In this document: piece after piece, positions 52,308 to 61,344 of the stretch | Numbering within the stretch: position 1 is the stretch's first letter | How the letters are laid out: each line of letters opens with the position of its first letter | NCBI RefSeq assembly: GCF_003259365.1 | Contig: NZ_QLLY01000027.1 | Coordinates: 34,189 to 98,188 of the forward strand | DNA: 64,000 nt | DNA from: Streptomyces sp. PsTaAH-137 | GTDB taxonomy: Bacteria; Actinomycetota; Actinomycetes; Streptomycetales; Streptomycetaceae | Direction: 5' to 3' | Made by a program: the position numbers and the translations under genes | Notes under the pieces: model-generated | The model's database searches: none | What the model was told of the DNA's origin: nothing | Seen by the model: the letters and a program-made list of their open reading frames with translations, nothing else

Positions 52308-53926
52308 TGGGATTCGCGCGTACGTGTTCCGTGGCCCTGGTGGGTGTCGAGGGCGTCGTCGTCGAGGTGCAGGCCGACCTGGAGCCGGGGGTCGCCGCCT
52401 TCACGCTGGTGGGGCTGCCCGACAAGAGCCTGGTGGAGAGCCGGGACCGGGTCAGGGCCGCCGTGGTCAACTCCGGGGCGGACTGGCCGCAGAAGAAGCT
52501 CACCGTGGGGCTCAGTCCGGCGTCCGTGCCGAAGAGCGGCTCGGGCTTTGATCTTGCTGTCGCTTGCGCCGTACTCGGTGCAGCCGAGCGGATCGACCCG
52601 CGGGTCCTCTCCGACATCGTGATGATCGGGGAGCTGGGGCTCGACGGACGGGTGCGGCCGGTGCGCGGGGTGCTCCCGGCCGTGCTCGCCGCGGCCGACG
52701 CGGGCTACGAGCAGGTGGTGGTCCCGGAGTCCACGGCGGGCGAGGCCGCGCTCGTGCCGGGCATCTCCGTCCTCGGCGTGCGCAGCCTGCGCCAGCTCAT
52801 CGCGGTCCTCGCGGACGAGCCGGTGCCGGACGAGGAGCCGGAGACGCACGGCCGCCCCGATCCCATGCTGGCCGGACTGAGCATGCCCGGCAGCGGGGCG
52901 GGCACCGGGATCGGCGGCCAGCCGCACGACGGGCCGGGTCTCGATCTCGCCGATGTCGTCGGACAGCTGTCGGCCCGCACCGCGATCGAGGTCGCCGCCG
53001 CGGGCGGCCACCACGTGATGCTGTCCGGGCCGCCGGGCGCGGGCAAGACCATGCTCGCCGAGCGACTGCCCGCGATCCTGCCCCGGCTCACCCGCGAGGA
53101 GTCCCTGGAGGTCACCGCGATCCACTCGGTGGCGGGCATGCTGCCACCGGGCACGTCGATGATCGACGTCGCGCCGTACTGCGCGCCGCACCACTCGGCG
53201 ACCATGCAGTCCCTCGTCGGCGGCGGTCCGGGGACGGCACGGCCGGGGGCCGTCTCGTTGTCCCACCGCGGGGTGCTCTTTCTGGACGAGGCGCCGGAGT
53301 TCAGCGGGCAGGCGCTCGATGCCCTGCGGCAGCCGCTGGAGGCGGGGCATGTCGTCATCGCCCGCAGCGCGGGAGTGGTGCGGTTGCCCGCCCGCTTCCT
53401 GATGGCCCTCGCCGCGAACCCTTGTCCTTGTGGGCAGTTCCGGGTCCACGGCGGCGAGTGCGACTGCCCGCCGGCCATGGTCCGGCGGTATCAGTCCCGG
53501 CTCTCCGGACCGCTGCTCGACCGGGTCGACCTGCGCGTCGAGGTGGACCCCGTCACGCGCAACGAACTGGCGGGGTACGGGCCGCGCGGCGACTCCACCC
53601 AGGTCGTCGCCGACCGGGTGCGCCTGGCGAGGGAGCGGGCGGGGGCCCGCTTCGCGGAGTCGCCGTGGCGGACCAACAGCGAAGTCCCGGGGCACGCGCT
53701 GCGCACCCGGTGGCCGGCCGCCCCGGGCGCCCTGGACGAGGCCGAACTGGACCTGGAGCGCGGCTTCCTGACCGCACGCGGGCTCGACCGGGTGCTGCGG
53801 GTGGCCTGGACCGTGGCCGATCTCGGCGGACGCGACCGGCCCTGCGCACAGGACGTGGCGCTCGCGCTGCAACTGCGGACCGGCATCTCGCGCGGGGCGC
53901 CCATGACGATCGGGTCCGGCACATGA
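52307..53926 (+). CDS. YifB/ComM-family Mg-chelatase-like AAA ATPase
   Basis: 539 aa. An N-terminal Lon/RadA-type S5 fold (VEGVVVEVQADLEPGVAAF) is followed by the Mg-chelatase AAA domain with Walker A GPPGAGKTMLAER, VLFLDEAPEFSG and NPCPCGQF, and a C-terminal Mg-chelatase domain. ComM is a hexameric branch-migration helicase in natural transformation of proteobacteria, so a recombination role is likely. Its stop overlaps the dprA ATG (ATGA at 53923). Confidence 0.93.
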   Translation: MGFARTCSVALVGVEGVVVEVQADLEPGVAAFTLVGLPDKSLVESRDRVRAAVVNSGADWPQKKLTVGLSPASVPKSGSGFDLAVACAVLGAAERIDPRVLSDIVMIGELGLDGRVRPVRGVLPAVLAAADAGYEQVVVPESTAGEAALVPGISVLGVRSLRQLIAVLADEPVPDEEPETHGRPDPMLAGLSMPGSGAGTGIGGQPHDGPGLDLADVVGQLSARTAIEVAAAGGHHVMLSGPPGAGKTMLAERLPAILPRLTREESLEVTAIHSVAGMLPPGTSMIDVAPYCAPHHSATMQSLVGGGPGTARPGAVSLSHRGVLFLDEAPEFSGQALDALRQPLEAGHVVIARSAGVVRLPARFLMALAANPCPCGQFRVHGGECDCPPAMVRRYQSRLSGPLLDRVDLRVEVDPVTRNELAGYGPRGDSTQVVADRVRLARERAGARFAESPWRTNSEVPGHALRTRWPAAPGALDEAELDLERGFLTARGLDRVLRVAWTVADLGGRDRPCAQDVALALQLRTGISRGAPMTIGSGT

Positions 53927-55101
53927 CCGGGCGGAGCGTCCCGGACGAGGTGCGGCTCGCGCGGGCCCGGCTGACCCGGATCGTCGAGCCGGGCTGGGAA
54001 CCGGCCGGTCGGTGGCTGCGGGAGTTCGGGGCGGTGGAGACGGTCCGGCGCATCGACGAGGCCGACGAGGGGGCGGCGGATCCGGCGCTGCCCGGGGTGC
54101 GCGAGGCGCGCTGGGCGGGCCTGGTCGCGCGGGCCAGGGAAGCGCCGCCCGCGGAGCTCGACCTGACACGGGCCGGCCGGCTCGGGGCGCGCTTCGTGTG
54201 CCCGGGGGACCCCGAGTGGCCGGGACAGCTGGACGACCTGGGGGACGCGCGGCCCCTCGGGCTGTGGGTGCGCGGCGGCCCGTCCCTGCGGATGTGGGCG
54301 CTGCGCTCGGTGGCCGTCGTGGGCGCGCGGGCCTGCACGGACTACGGGGTGCGGATGGGCGCGAGCCTCGGCGCCGGGCTCGCCGAGCGCGGCTGGGTGG
54401 TCGTGTCGGGCGGTGCGTACGGGATCGACGCCGCGGCCCATCGCGGAGCCCTCGGCGCCACCGGGGCCACGGTGGCGGTCCTCGCCTGCGGCATCGACCG
54501 CACCTATCCGCGCGGACACGAGCAGTTGATCGACCGGGTCGCGGAACAGGGTCTTGTGGTGGGTGAGTTGCCGCCCGGGGCTCACCCCACGCCCAGCCGC
54601 TTCATTCTGCGGAACCGGGTGATCGCCGCACTCACCCGCGGCACGGTCGTCGTCGAGGCGGCCTACCGCAGCGGAGCGCTCGGCACGGCGCGCTGGGCGC
54701 TGCGCACGGGGCGGCATGTGATGGGGGTGCCGGGCCCCGCGACCAGCGCCGTCTCCGCCGGGGTCCACGAACTGTTGCGCAGGGAGGGGGTGCTGGTGAC
54801 GGACGCCGAGGAAGTCGTCGAGCTGGTCGGTGAGATGGGGGAGCTCGCCCCGGAGCGACGCGGACCCGTGGTGCCGCGCGACCTGCTGGCCCCGGCCACC
54901 GCGCGCGTACTCGCGGCGCTGCCGGCGCGCGGGACCCGGACGCTCGCCGAGGTCGCCCGGGAGGCCGGTGCGACCGACGACGACACGACCGGTCGGTTGT
55001 ACGAACTGCGCTCGTTGGGGTTCGTCGAACGACACGGCGACGGCTGGAAGTTGACACGCCAGGCGATTCGGTCGGTCTCGGCGGACGGAGGCGGATCCTG
55101 A
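53923..55101 (+). CDS. dprA: DNA processing protein DprA
   Basis: 392 aa. The Rossmann-like DprA core carries VAVVGARACTDYGVRMG, SGGAYGIDAAAHRGAL, CGIDRTYPRGHE and FILRNRVIAALTRGTVVVEA. A C-terminal winged-helix (DprA_WH) sits near residues 320-380. It loads RecA on incoming single strands. Last gene of yraN-yifB-dprA. Confidence 0.95.
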   Translation: MTGRSVPDEVRLARARLTRIVEPGWEPAGRWLREFGAVETVRRIDEADEGAADPALPGVREARWAGLVARAREAPPAELDLTRAGRLGARFVCPGDPEWPGQLDDLGDARPLGLWVRGGPSLRMWALRSVAVVGARACTDYGVRMGASLGAGLAERGWVVVSGGAYGIDAAAHRGALGATGATVAVLACGIDRTYPRGHEQLIDRVAEQGLVVGELPPGAHPTPSRFILRNRVIAALTRGTVVVEAAYRSGALGTARWALRTGRHVMGVPGPATSAVSAGVHELLRREGVLVTDAEEVVELVGEMGELAPERRGPVVPRDLLAPATARVLAALPARGTRTLAEVAREAGATDDDTTGRLYELRSLGFVERHGDGWKLTRQAIRSVSADGGGS

Positions 55102-55494
55102 CCCACGGTGTTGCGCCGTCCGGATGACCCCTCGATGACCTTGGCAATTCCGGTAGTTGACGCTCTGTCCCGATCGCGTTCGGTACCGGAACCGTCCGCG
55201 CAAGTCCCCCAAGGGAACGTATCTGCGCGCGTATGACCCCCGCCCCTTCGCACACTGCGACGCCGCAGTCACGCTACGCTCACCAGGATTCGGGTTTCGT
55301 CACCTCAATCCGTAATCAGGCAGGCAGCTCGGTACCAGTCATCACTAGACGGGCAACACTCCATCTTCACCAGCAAAAAGATCCCAGCGGCTCCCACGAC
55401 CCGGACCACGGGCGCACAGGTCCAGGCTCCGGCCCAGACCCGGGGCACCCTCTCCGAGTCACTCGGCAAGCAGCAGAACGGCACAAGGCGGCGC
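55102..55494 (+). promoter_or_regulatory. whiG upstream region with a BldD-like site
   Basis: 393 bp without a gene. AGTCA (55267-55271) and TCACC (55280-55284) form an imperfect inverted pair like the BldD box (AGTGA-n-TCACC), overlapping a TACGCT -10 candidate at 55275-55280. BldD with c-di-GMP is known to repress whiG in S. coelicolor. A TTGACG at 55157 is a second -35 candidate. The stretch 55360-55490 has nothing recognisable besides the leader. Confidence 0.45.
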
Positions 55495-56334
55495 ATGCCA
55501 CAGCACACCTCCGGATCCGACCGGGCGGCGGTTCCCCCCGCAGCCCGCGGCTCCAGCGTGCGGCCACCGGCCCCCTCCTCGCTCGATGAGCTGTGGAGGT
55601 CGTACAAGGCGACGGGCGACGAGCGCCTGCGGGAGCAGTTGATCCTGCACTACTCGCCGCTGGTGAAGTACGTCGCGGGCCGGGTGAGCGTCGGACTGCC
55701 GCCCAATGTCGAGCAGGCCGACTTCGTCTCGTCCGGGGTGTTCGGGCTGATCGACGCGATCGAGAAGTTCGACATCGAGCGGGAGATCAAGTTCGAGACG
55801 TACGCGATCACCCGGATCCGCGGCGCCATGATCGACGAACTGCGGGCCCTGGACTGGATCCCCCGCTCCGTGCGGCAGAAGGCACGCAATGTGGAGCGGG
55901 CCTACGCCACGCTGGAGGCCAAACTGCGGCGCTCTCCCTCGGAGAGCGAGGTGGCCGAGGAGATGGGCGTCGCGCTGGAGGAACTGCACGCCGTTTTCAG
56001 CCAGTTGTCGCTGGCGAACGTGGTGGCGCTGGAGGAGTTGCTGCATGTCGGGGGCGAGGGTGGCGACCGGCTCAGCCTCATGGACACCCTGGAGGACCAG
56101 GCCGCCGACAATCCGGTGGAGGTCGCCGAGGACCGTGAGCTGCGGCGGCTTCTGGCACGGGCGATCAATACGCTGCCCGAGCGGGAGAAGACCGTCGTCA
56201 CGCTCTACTACTACGAGGGGCTCACCCTCGCCGAGATCGGCAACGTGCTGGGCGTGACGGAGAGCCGGGTCAGCCAGATCCACACGAAGTCGGTACTGCA
56301 GCTGCGCGCGAAACTGGCGAGTTTCGGACGCTGA
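55495..56334 (+). CDS. whiG: sporulation sigma factor WhiG
   Basis: 279-aa FliA-type sigma factor. Region 2 has QLILHYSPLVKYVAGRVSVG and DAIEKFDIEREIKFETYAIT, region 3 RGAMIDELRALDWIPRSVR, region 4 LPEREKTVVTLYYYEGLTLA with the HTH NVLGVTESRVSQIHTKSV. It commits aerial hyphae to sporulation by driving whiH and whiI and is held in check by RsiG with c-di-GMP. The ATG is at 55495. Confidence 0.97.
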   Translation: MPQHTSGSDRAAVPPAARGSSVRPPAPSSLDELWRSYKATGDERLREQLILHYSPLVKYVAGRVSVGLPPNVEQADFVSSGVFGLIDAIEKFDIEREIKFETYAITRIRGAMIDELRALDWIPRSVRQKARNVERAYATLEAKLRRSPSESEVAEEMGVALEELHAVFSQLSLANVVALEELLHVGGEGGDRLSLMDTLEDQAADNPVEVAEDRELRRLLARAINTLPEREKTVVTLYYYEGLTLAEIGNVLGVTESRVSQIHTKSVLQLRAKLASFGR

Positions 56335-56466
56335 GGATCTTCGGGTGGCCGGCGCTGGCGAATCGTCCCTGCCGTGCCGTGGGTGACGGCCGCCGCATGC
56401 CCCGGTGACCGGCAGCCGTGGCCGCTGAGGCTCCCGTAGTGGGCGGCGCGTCCGTACAGTGGATGT

Positions 56467-57048
56467 GTGCCAAGGATTCGAGCGGCCTCTGTGGCCGAGC
56501 ACCGGTCGATGCAGCGCGCGGCTCTTCTGGATGCCGCGCGTTCCCTGCTGTCCGAGGGTGGGACGGAGGCGCTGACGTTCCCCGCGCTCGCGGAGCGGAC
56601 GGGGCTCGCGCGGTCGTCCGTGTACGAGTACTTCAAGTCCCGCGCGGCCGTGGTCGAGGAGCTGTGCGCCGTCGACTTCCCGGTGTGGGCCGCCGAGGTC
56701 GAGGCCGGGATGGCCCGGGCCGCGACGCCCGAGGGCAAGGTCGAGGCGTATGTGCGGGAGCAGCTGGCGCTGGTCGGGGACCGGCGGCACCGGGCTGTCG
56801 TCGCCATCTCCGCGAGTGAGCTGGACGCCGGGGCCCGGGAGAAGATCCGGGCCGCGCACGGGGGGCTCGTCGCGATGATCGTCGAGGCGCTCGGGGAGAT
56901 GGGGCACGGGCAGCCGCGGCTGGCGGCGATGCTGGTGCAGGGGGTTGTCGATGCGGCGGTGCGGCGGATCGAGCTCGGGGCCGCCGAGGAGCCGGGTGCG
57001 ATCGTGGATGCTGCCGTGGCCATGGTGCTGCGGGGGGTTCAGGGCTGA
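56467..57048 (+). CDS. TetR/AcrR-family regulator
   Basis: 193 aa. An N-terminal TetR HTH (AALLDAARSLLSEGGTEALT, TGLARSSVYEYFKSRAAVVE) and an all-helical ligand domain. Ligand and target are unknown; it stands alone between whiG and the M23 peptidase gene, convergent with the latter. GTG start without a clear ribosome-binding site. Confidence 0.9.
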   Translation: MPRIRAASVAEHRSMQRAALLDAARSLLSEGGTEALTFPALAERTGLARSSVYEYFKSRAAVVEELCAVDFPVWAAEVEAGMARAATPEGKVEAYVREQLALVGDRRHRAVVAISASELDAGAREKIRAAHGGLVAMIVEALGEMGHGQPRLAAMLVQGVVDAAVRRIELGAAEEPGAIVDAAVAMVLRGVQG

Positions 57049-57239
57049 CGCCCGCTGTGCGCTTCCGCGCCGGGGTGGTCGTGGCGGGGCCCGTTTTTGG
57101 AGGGCGTACCCCGCACCATGTCGGCCGTTTCTCGGCCCCCCCCGGAGTGGTCGTCCCGCGCCCGGCAGGTCGTGGTGGGGCCGTGCCCGGAGCGCTCACC
57201 CCGCGCCGGGGTGCCGCCTTGCCCACCCTGCCGCCCCAG
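57049..57239. other. intergenic GC-rich region after TetR gene
   Basis: The TetR-to-M23 gap runs 57049-57385. Its first part has no feature I can support, apart from short poly-C and G-rich tracts (for example eight C in a row near 57137). Its second part (from 57240) is occupied by the 45-bp repeats. Confidence 0.5.
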
Positions 57240-57515
57240 GCGGCAGATTGCCCAAGGCGGGTGGGCTGGGCCGGGGCCTCGGTGGTGGCGGTTGTCCTAG
57301 GCGGGCGGACCGGGCGGGATTGTTGCTGTCGGCGGGTTGCCCAAGGCGGGTGGGCTGGGCCGGGTCGTCAGTGGTGGCGGTTGCCTTAGGCGGGCGGACC
57401 GGGTGGGATCGTTGCTGTCGGCGGATTGCCCCAGGCGGGCGGGCTCGGCAGGGTCGCTGATGGTGGCGGGTTGCCCCAGGCAGGCGGGCCGAGCCGGGTT
57501 GTCTGTGACCAGACG
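57240..57515. repeat. six degenerate ~45-bp tandem repeats
   Basis: The landmark TTGCCC (or variant) recurs at 57248, 57292, 57337, 57381, 57426 and 57471, at intervals of 44, 45, 44, 45 and 45 bp. Each copy continues with (A/T)AGGCGGGCGGGCTGGGC-like sequence. Copies 1/3 and 2/4 are most alike, so an 89-bp dimer was duplicated. The 3' end of the M23 gene lies inside the array: copies 4-6 encode its C-terminal Pro-rich tail and the stop falls in copy 4. Confidence 0.85.
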
Positions 57516-58072
57516 AGCGGGGGAGTCGGGAGCGGCTCCCCGTTCCAGAATGGCGCGGGGGCGATGCCCCATACCGGCAGCAGGCGTGGCGGGAGGCGTC
57601 GTGTTGCGGACGGGGAGAGTAGGGACAGTGGGTCCAGGTACGTGTCGCCCCTGATCAGGCCCCAGTGCAGGCACGACGGGGCGGTCGGTGGGCAGTGGCC
57701 CGTGGGGAGTTCCAGGGTGCCGAGCATGGTGCCGGGGGTGACCTCGACGTTCTTGTGCACCGTCGCCGCCACCGGCTCGTACGTCGTGCGCAGGGGCGGA
57801 TCCCCGGTGCCCGTCAGTTCCACCGAGACAACGCCCCGGCCCGCCACCCGGCCCGCGAAGGAGACCCGGCCGGCGGCCTGGGCGCGCACCGGGGCACCGA
57901 TCGGGGCCGCGAGGTCCACGCCGCGGTGGCCCGGGCCGTAGGCCGACGCCGGTGGGGACCAGGCCCGTACCACCGCGGGTCGGTCGCCCACCGGCCAGAG
58001 ATCGGCTGCGTGCACCGGGGTTCCGACGGACAGCGCCGCCAGCAGAAACATCACGCACAGTAGTCGTCGCAT
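57386..58072 (-). CDS. exported M23-family peptidase with repeat-derived tail
   Basis: 228 aa. A signal peptide (MRRLLCVMFLLAALSVGTPVHA) precedes a LytM/M23 domain: HRGVDLAAPIGAPVRAQAAG gives the first zinc His and Asp. At the second site the usual HxH is CLH (SCLHWGLIRG), a Cys-for-His change. The last 50 residues are Pro-rich with two PPAWGNPP units, encoded by the tandem repeats. It likely acts on, or binds, peptidoglycan outside the cell. ATG at 58072. Confidence 0.85.
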   Translation of the reverse strand: MRRLLCVMFLLAALSVGTPVHAADLWPVGDRPAVVRAWSPPASAYGPGHRGVDLAAPIGAPVRAQAAGRVSFAGRVAGRGVVSVELTGTGDPPLRTTYEPVAATVHKNVEVTPGTMLGTLELPTGHCPPTAPSCLHWGLIRGDTYLDPLSLLSPSATRRLPPRLLPVWGIAPAPFWNGEPLPTPPLVWSQTTRLGPPAWGNPPPSATLPSPPAWGNPPTATIPPGPPA

Positions 58073-58340
58073 GGCTGAGATGATCCGCGCCCGCGCTCGT
58101 CCCGGGGGATCTTGGCCGGGAAACGTGGACTACCGGGCGGTTGTGGACAGCGGCGTCACCCGGTACCTCCAGGGTCCCGTACACTTCATGTGGCGATCCG
58201 GGCCACCGGATCGACTTCGCACGCCCCGACACCGAGCCGTCACCGGTTCGTGTCAGCGCCTTTCGGTCCCGTGCTCACGCACGAGGCAGGCGCGCTCGGG
58301 ACGTCAGGAAACAACCGAGAACACTCAGAGGAGTACGGCC

Positions 58341-59243
58341 ATGGCCGTCGTCACGATGCGGGAGCTGCTGGAGAGCGGCGTCCACTTCGGTCACCAGACC
58401 CGTCGTTGGAACCCGAAGATGAAGCGCTTCATCTTCACGGAGCGCAACGGCATCTACATCATCGACCTGCTCCAGTCGCTGTCGTACATCGACCGCGCCT
58501 ACGAGTTCGTCAAGGAGACCGTCGCCCACGGCGGCACGGTCATGTTCGTCGGCACGAAGAAGCAGGCGCAGGAGGCCATCGCCGAGCAGGCCACCCGCGT
58601 CGGCATGCCCTACGTGAACCAGCGCTGGCTGGGCGGCATGCTCACCAACTTCTCGACCGTCTACAAGCGTCTGCAGCGCCTCAAGGAGCTCGAGCAGATC
58701 GACTTCGAGGACGTCGCCGCGTCCGGTCTCACCAAGAAGGAGCTTCTCGTGCTCTCGCGCGAGAAGGCCAAGCTGGAGAAGACCCTCGGCGGTATCCGCG
58801 AGATGTCCAAGGTTCCCAGCGCCGTCTGGATCGTGGACACCAAGAAGGAGCACATCGCTGTCGGCGAGGCCCGGAAGCTCAACATCCCGGTCGTCGCGAT
58901 CCTCGACACGAACTGTGACCCCGACGAGGTCGACTACAAGATCCCGGGCAACGACGACGCGATCCGCTCCGTCACCCTGCTCACCCGCGTGATCGCCGAC
59001 GCCGTCGCCGAGGGCCTCATCGCCCGTTCCGGCGTCGCCACGGGCGACCAGAAGCCGGGCGAGAAGGCCCAGGGCGAGCCGCTCGCCGAGTGGGAGCGCG
59101 ACCTGCTCGAGGGCGAGAAGAAGGCCGACGAGAAGGCCGAGGAGAAGGCTGAGGAGGCCGCTCCGGCCGCCGACGCCGCTGCCGCCGAGGCCCCCGCCGC
59201 CGAGGCGCCGGCCGCCGAGGCCCCGGCTGCCGAGCAGGCCTGA
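58341..59243 (+). CDS. rpsB: 30S ribosomal protein S2
   Basis: 300 aa. MAVVTMRELLESGVHFGHQT start, NQRWLGGMLTNF, DTNCDPDEVDYKIPGNDDA. The C-terminus is an Ala/Pro/Glu-rich actinobacterial extension. GAGGAGT precedes the ATG. First gene of rpsB-tsf; the 268-bp region upstream carries its promoter and leader. Confidence 0.97.
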   Translation: MAVVTMRELLESGVHFGHQTRRWNPKMKRFIFTERNGIYIIDLLQSLSYIDRAYEFVKETVAHGGTVMFVGTKKQAQEAIAEQATRVGMPYVNQRWLGGMLTNFSTVYKRLQRLKELEQIDFEDVAASGLTKKELLVLSREKAKLEKTLGGIREMSKVPSAVWIVDTKKEHIAVGEARKLNIPVVAILDTNCDPDEVDYKIPGNDDAIRSVTLLTRVIADAVAEGLIARSGVATGDQKPGEKAQGEPLAEWERDLLEGEKKADEKAEEKAEEAAPAADAAAAEAPAAEAPAAEAPAAEQA

Positions 59244-59273
59244 CCCGCACGGAATTCGGTTTCATGAGTGACG

Positions 59274-59301
59274 CGGCGGGGGCCTTCATCGGCCCCCGCC
59301 G
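59274..59301 (+). terminator. rpsB-tsf attenuator hairpin
   Basis: CGGCGGGGGCC (59274-59284) and GGCCCCCGCCG (59291-59301) with a 6-nt loop, between rpsB and tsf. An attenuator at this position is known in streptomycetes and sets the S2 to EF-Ts ratio. Confidence 0.8.
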
Positions 59302-59373
59302 TTCACCCGTGGCCGTCCGTGCGTGACCTTTCGTCGTCAGACACTCAGACTTCGTAGAGAGAAAACCAGGATC

Positions 59374-60210
59374 ATGGCGAACTACACCGCCGCTGACGTC
59401 AAGAAGCTCCGTGAGCTCACGGGCGCCGGCATGATGGACTGCAAGAAGGCGCTCGACGAGGCCGAGGGCAACGTCGACAAGGCCGTCGAGGCGCTGCGCA
59501 TCAAGGGCCAGAAGGGCGTCGCCAAGCGCGAGGGCCGCTCCGCCGAGAACGGCGCTGTCGTCTCCCTCATCGCCGACGACAACTCCACCGGTGTCATCGT
59601 CGAGCTGAAGTGCGAGACGGACTTCGTCGCCAAGGGCGAGAAGTTCCAGGCCGTGGCCAACGAGCTGGCCGCGCACATCGCCAAGACGTCGCCCGCCGAC
59701 ATCGAGGCCCTGCTCGCCTCCGAGATCGAGGCCGGCAAGACCGTCCAGGCGTACGTCGACGAGGCCAACGCCACCCTGGGCGAGAAGATCGTCCTGGAGC
59801 GCTTCGCCCAGTTCACCGGCGCGTACGTCACGGCCTACATGCACCGCACCATGCCCGACCTGCCCCCGCAGATCGGTGTCCTGGTCGAGCTGGACAAGGC
59901 CGACGCCGACCTCGCCAAGGGTGTTGCGCAGCACATCGCCGCCTTCGCGCCGAAGTACCTCACCAAGGACGACGTCCCGGCCGAGGTCGTCGAGTCCGAG
60001 CGTCGCGTCGCCGAGGAGACCACCCGCGCCGAGGGCAAGCCCGAGGCCGCGCTCCCGAAGATCGTCGAGGGTCGCGTCAACGGCTTCTTCAAGGAGGCCA
60101 CCCTCCTCGGTCAGCCGTACGCGCTCGACAACAAGAAGTCGGTCGAGAAGGTCCTCCAGGAGGCCGGTGTCACCCTGAAGCGCTTCTCGCGCATCAAGGT
60201 CGGCATCTGA
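59374..60210 (+). CDS. tsf: elongation factor Ts
   Basis: 278-aa guanine-nucleotide exchange factor for EF-Tu. MANYTAADVKKLRELTGAGM and MDCKKALDEAEGNVDKAVE at the UBA-like N-terminus, then CETDFVAKGEKFQ. Usual length for the genus. Downstream of the attenuator from rpsB. Confidence 0.97.
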   Translation: MANYTAADVKKLRELTGAGMMDCKKALDEAEGNVDKAVEALRIKGQKGVAKREGRSAENGAVVSLIADDNSTGVIVELKCETDFVAKGEKFQAVANELAAHIAKTSPADIEALLASEIEAGKTVQAYVDEANATLGEKIVLERFAQFTGAYVTAYMHRTMPDLPPQIGVLVELDKADADLAKGVAQHIAAFAPKYLTKDDVPAEVVESERRVAEETTRAEGKPEAALPKIVEGRVNGFFKEATLLGQPYALDNKKSVEKVLQEAGVTLKRFSRIKVGI

Positions 60211-60296
60211 GTCCGTACCGCGCCCGACGCGAGACCCGGCTAGGGTCGACAGCAGTCGTCCGGGTACGCACCGGACGACCGCAGATGTGACGAGGA

Positions 60297-60348
60297 GGCC
60301 ATTGCCGCACATGGGATGCGAAACACCCCATCGGCAATGGCCTTCTTC
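60297..60348 (+). terminator. tsf-pyrH terminator
   Basis: GGCCATTGCCG (60297-60307) pairs with CGGCAATGGCC (60332-60342). Inner ATGGG (60311-60315) pairs with CCCAT (60327-60331). A TTCTT tail follows. It lies 86 bp after tsf and just ahead of pyrH. Confidence 0.8.
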
Positions 60349-60381
60349 GTATGTGTGCCAAGCAAGAAGAGGCGAGAATCC

Positions 60382-61155
60382 ATGACCAGCACCCAGGCAG
60401 CAGACAAGGGCGACAAGAGCGACGACGGCAAAGGCGCGGGGCGCTTTCTGCTGAAGCTCTCCGGTGAGGCGTTCGCCGGGGGTGGGGGTCTGGGTGTCGA
60501 CCCCGACGTGGTGCACGCCATCGCCCGTGAGATCGCGGCCGTCGTCCGCGACGGGGCCCAGATCGCCGTCGTCATCGGCGGCGGCAACTTCTTCCGCGGT
60601 GCCGAGCTCCAGCAGCGCGGCATGGACCGGGCCCGTTCGGACTACATGGGCATGCTCGGTACGGTCATGAACTGCCTGGCCCTCCAGGACTTCCTGGAGA
60701 AGGAGGGCATCGACAGCCGCGTGCAGACCGCCATCACGATGGGCCAGGTCGCCGAGCCGTACATCCCGCTGCGCGCCGTACGCCACCTGGAGAAGGGCCG
60801 CGTCGTCATCTTCGGTGCCGGCATGGGCATGCCGTACTTCTCCACCGACACCACCGCCGCGCAGCGCGCCCTGGAGATCGACGCCGAGGCGCTGCTCATG
60901 GGCAAGAACGGTGTCGACGGTGTCTACGACTCGGACCCGAAGACCAACCCCGGGGCCGTGAAGTTCGACGCGCTCAGCTACGGCGAGGTCATCACGCGCG
61001 ACCTGAAGGTCGCCGACATGACCGCCATCACCCTGTGCCGTGACAACAAGCTCCCGATCCTCGTCTTCGAGCTCCTCACGTCGGGCAATATCGCGCGCGC
61101 GGTCAAGGGTGAGAAGATCGGGACGCTGGTGGGCGAGCAGGGCACCCGCGCCTGA
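60382..61155 (+). CDS. pyrH: UMP kinase
   Basis: 257-aa hexameric UMP kinase of the amino-acid-kinase fold. It has FLLKLSGEAFAGG, IAVVIGGGNFFRGAEL, FGAGMGMPYFSTDTTAAQRA and LMGKNGVDGVYDSDP. ATG 60382 gives a short Asp/Lys-rich N-terminal extension and follows AAGAGGCGAGA. An earlier ATG would lie inside the terminator. Confidence 0.96.
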   Translation: MTSTQAADKGDKSDDGKGAGRFLLKLSGEAFAGGGGLGVDPDVVHAIAREIAAVVRDGAQIAVVIGGGNFFRGAELQQRGMDRARSDYMGMLGTVMNCLALQDFLEKEGIDSRVQTAITMGQVAEPYIPLRAVRHLEKGRVVIFGAGMGMPYFSTDTTAAQRALEIDAEALLMGKNGVDGVYDSDPKTNPGAVKFDALSYGEVITRDLKVADMTAITLCRDNKLPILVFELLTSGNIARAVKGEKIGTLVGEQGTRA

Positions 61156-61344
61156 CCCTCAGGTCCGCAACACCCCGCGGGGGATGGACAATGTCCTGCC
61201 GGTCGGACACCGTGCAAGGACACCGCAGGACCGCAGGACACCGCAGGAAGCCGCGCGGGCACACCGTGCGGGAAGCAACAGACGCGACGCAGCCGGCCGC
61301 CCCCGTGCACGCCGGGCCTCACTCAAGACACGCAGGAGCAAGTG

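Noticed and set aside
57297..58232. Alternative minus-strand frame through the 45-bp repeats
   Set aside because: It lacks a signal peptide and the M23 motifs. The other frame, ending at 57386, carries both.
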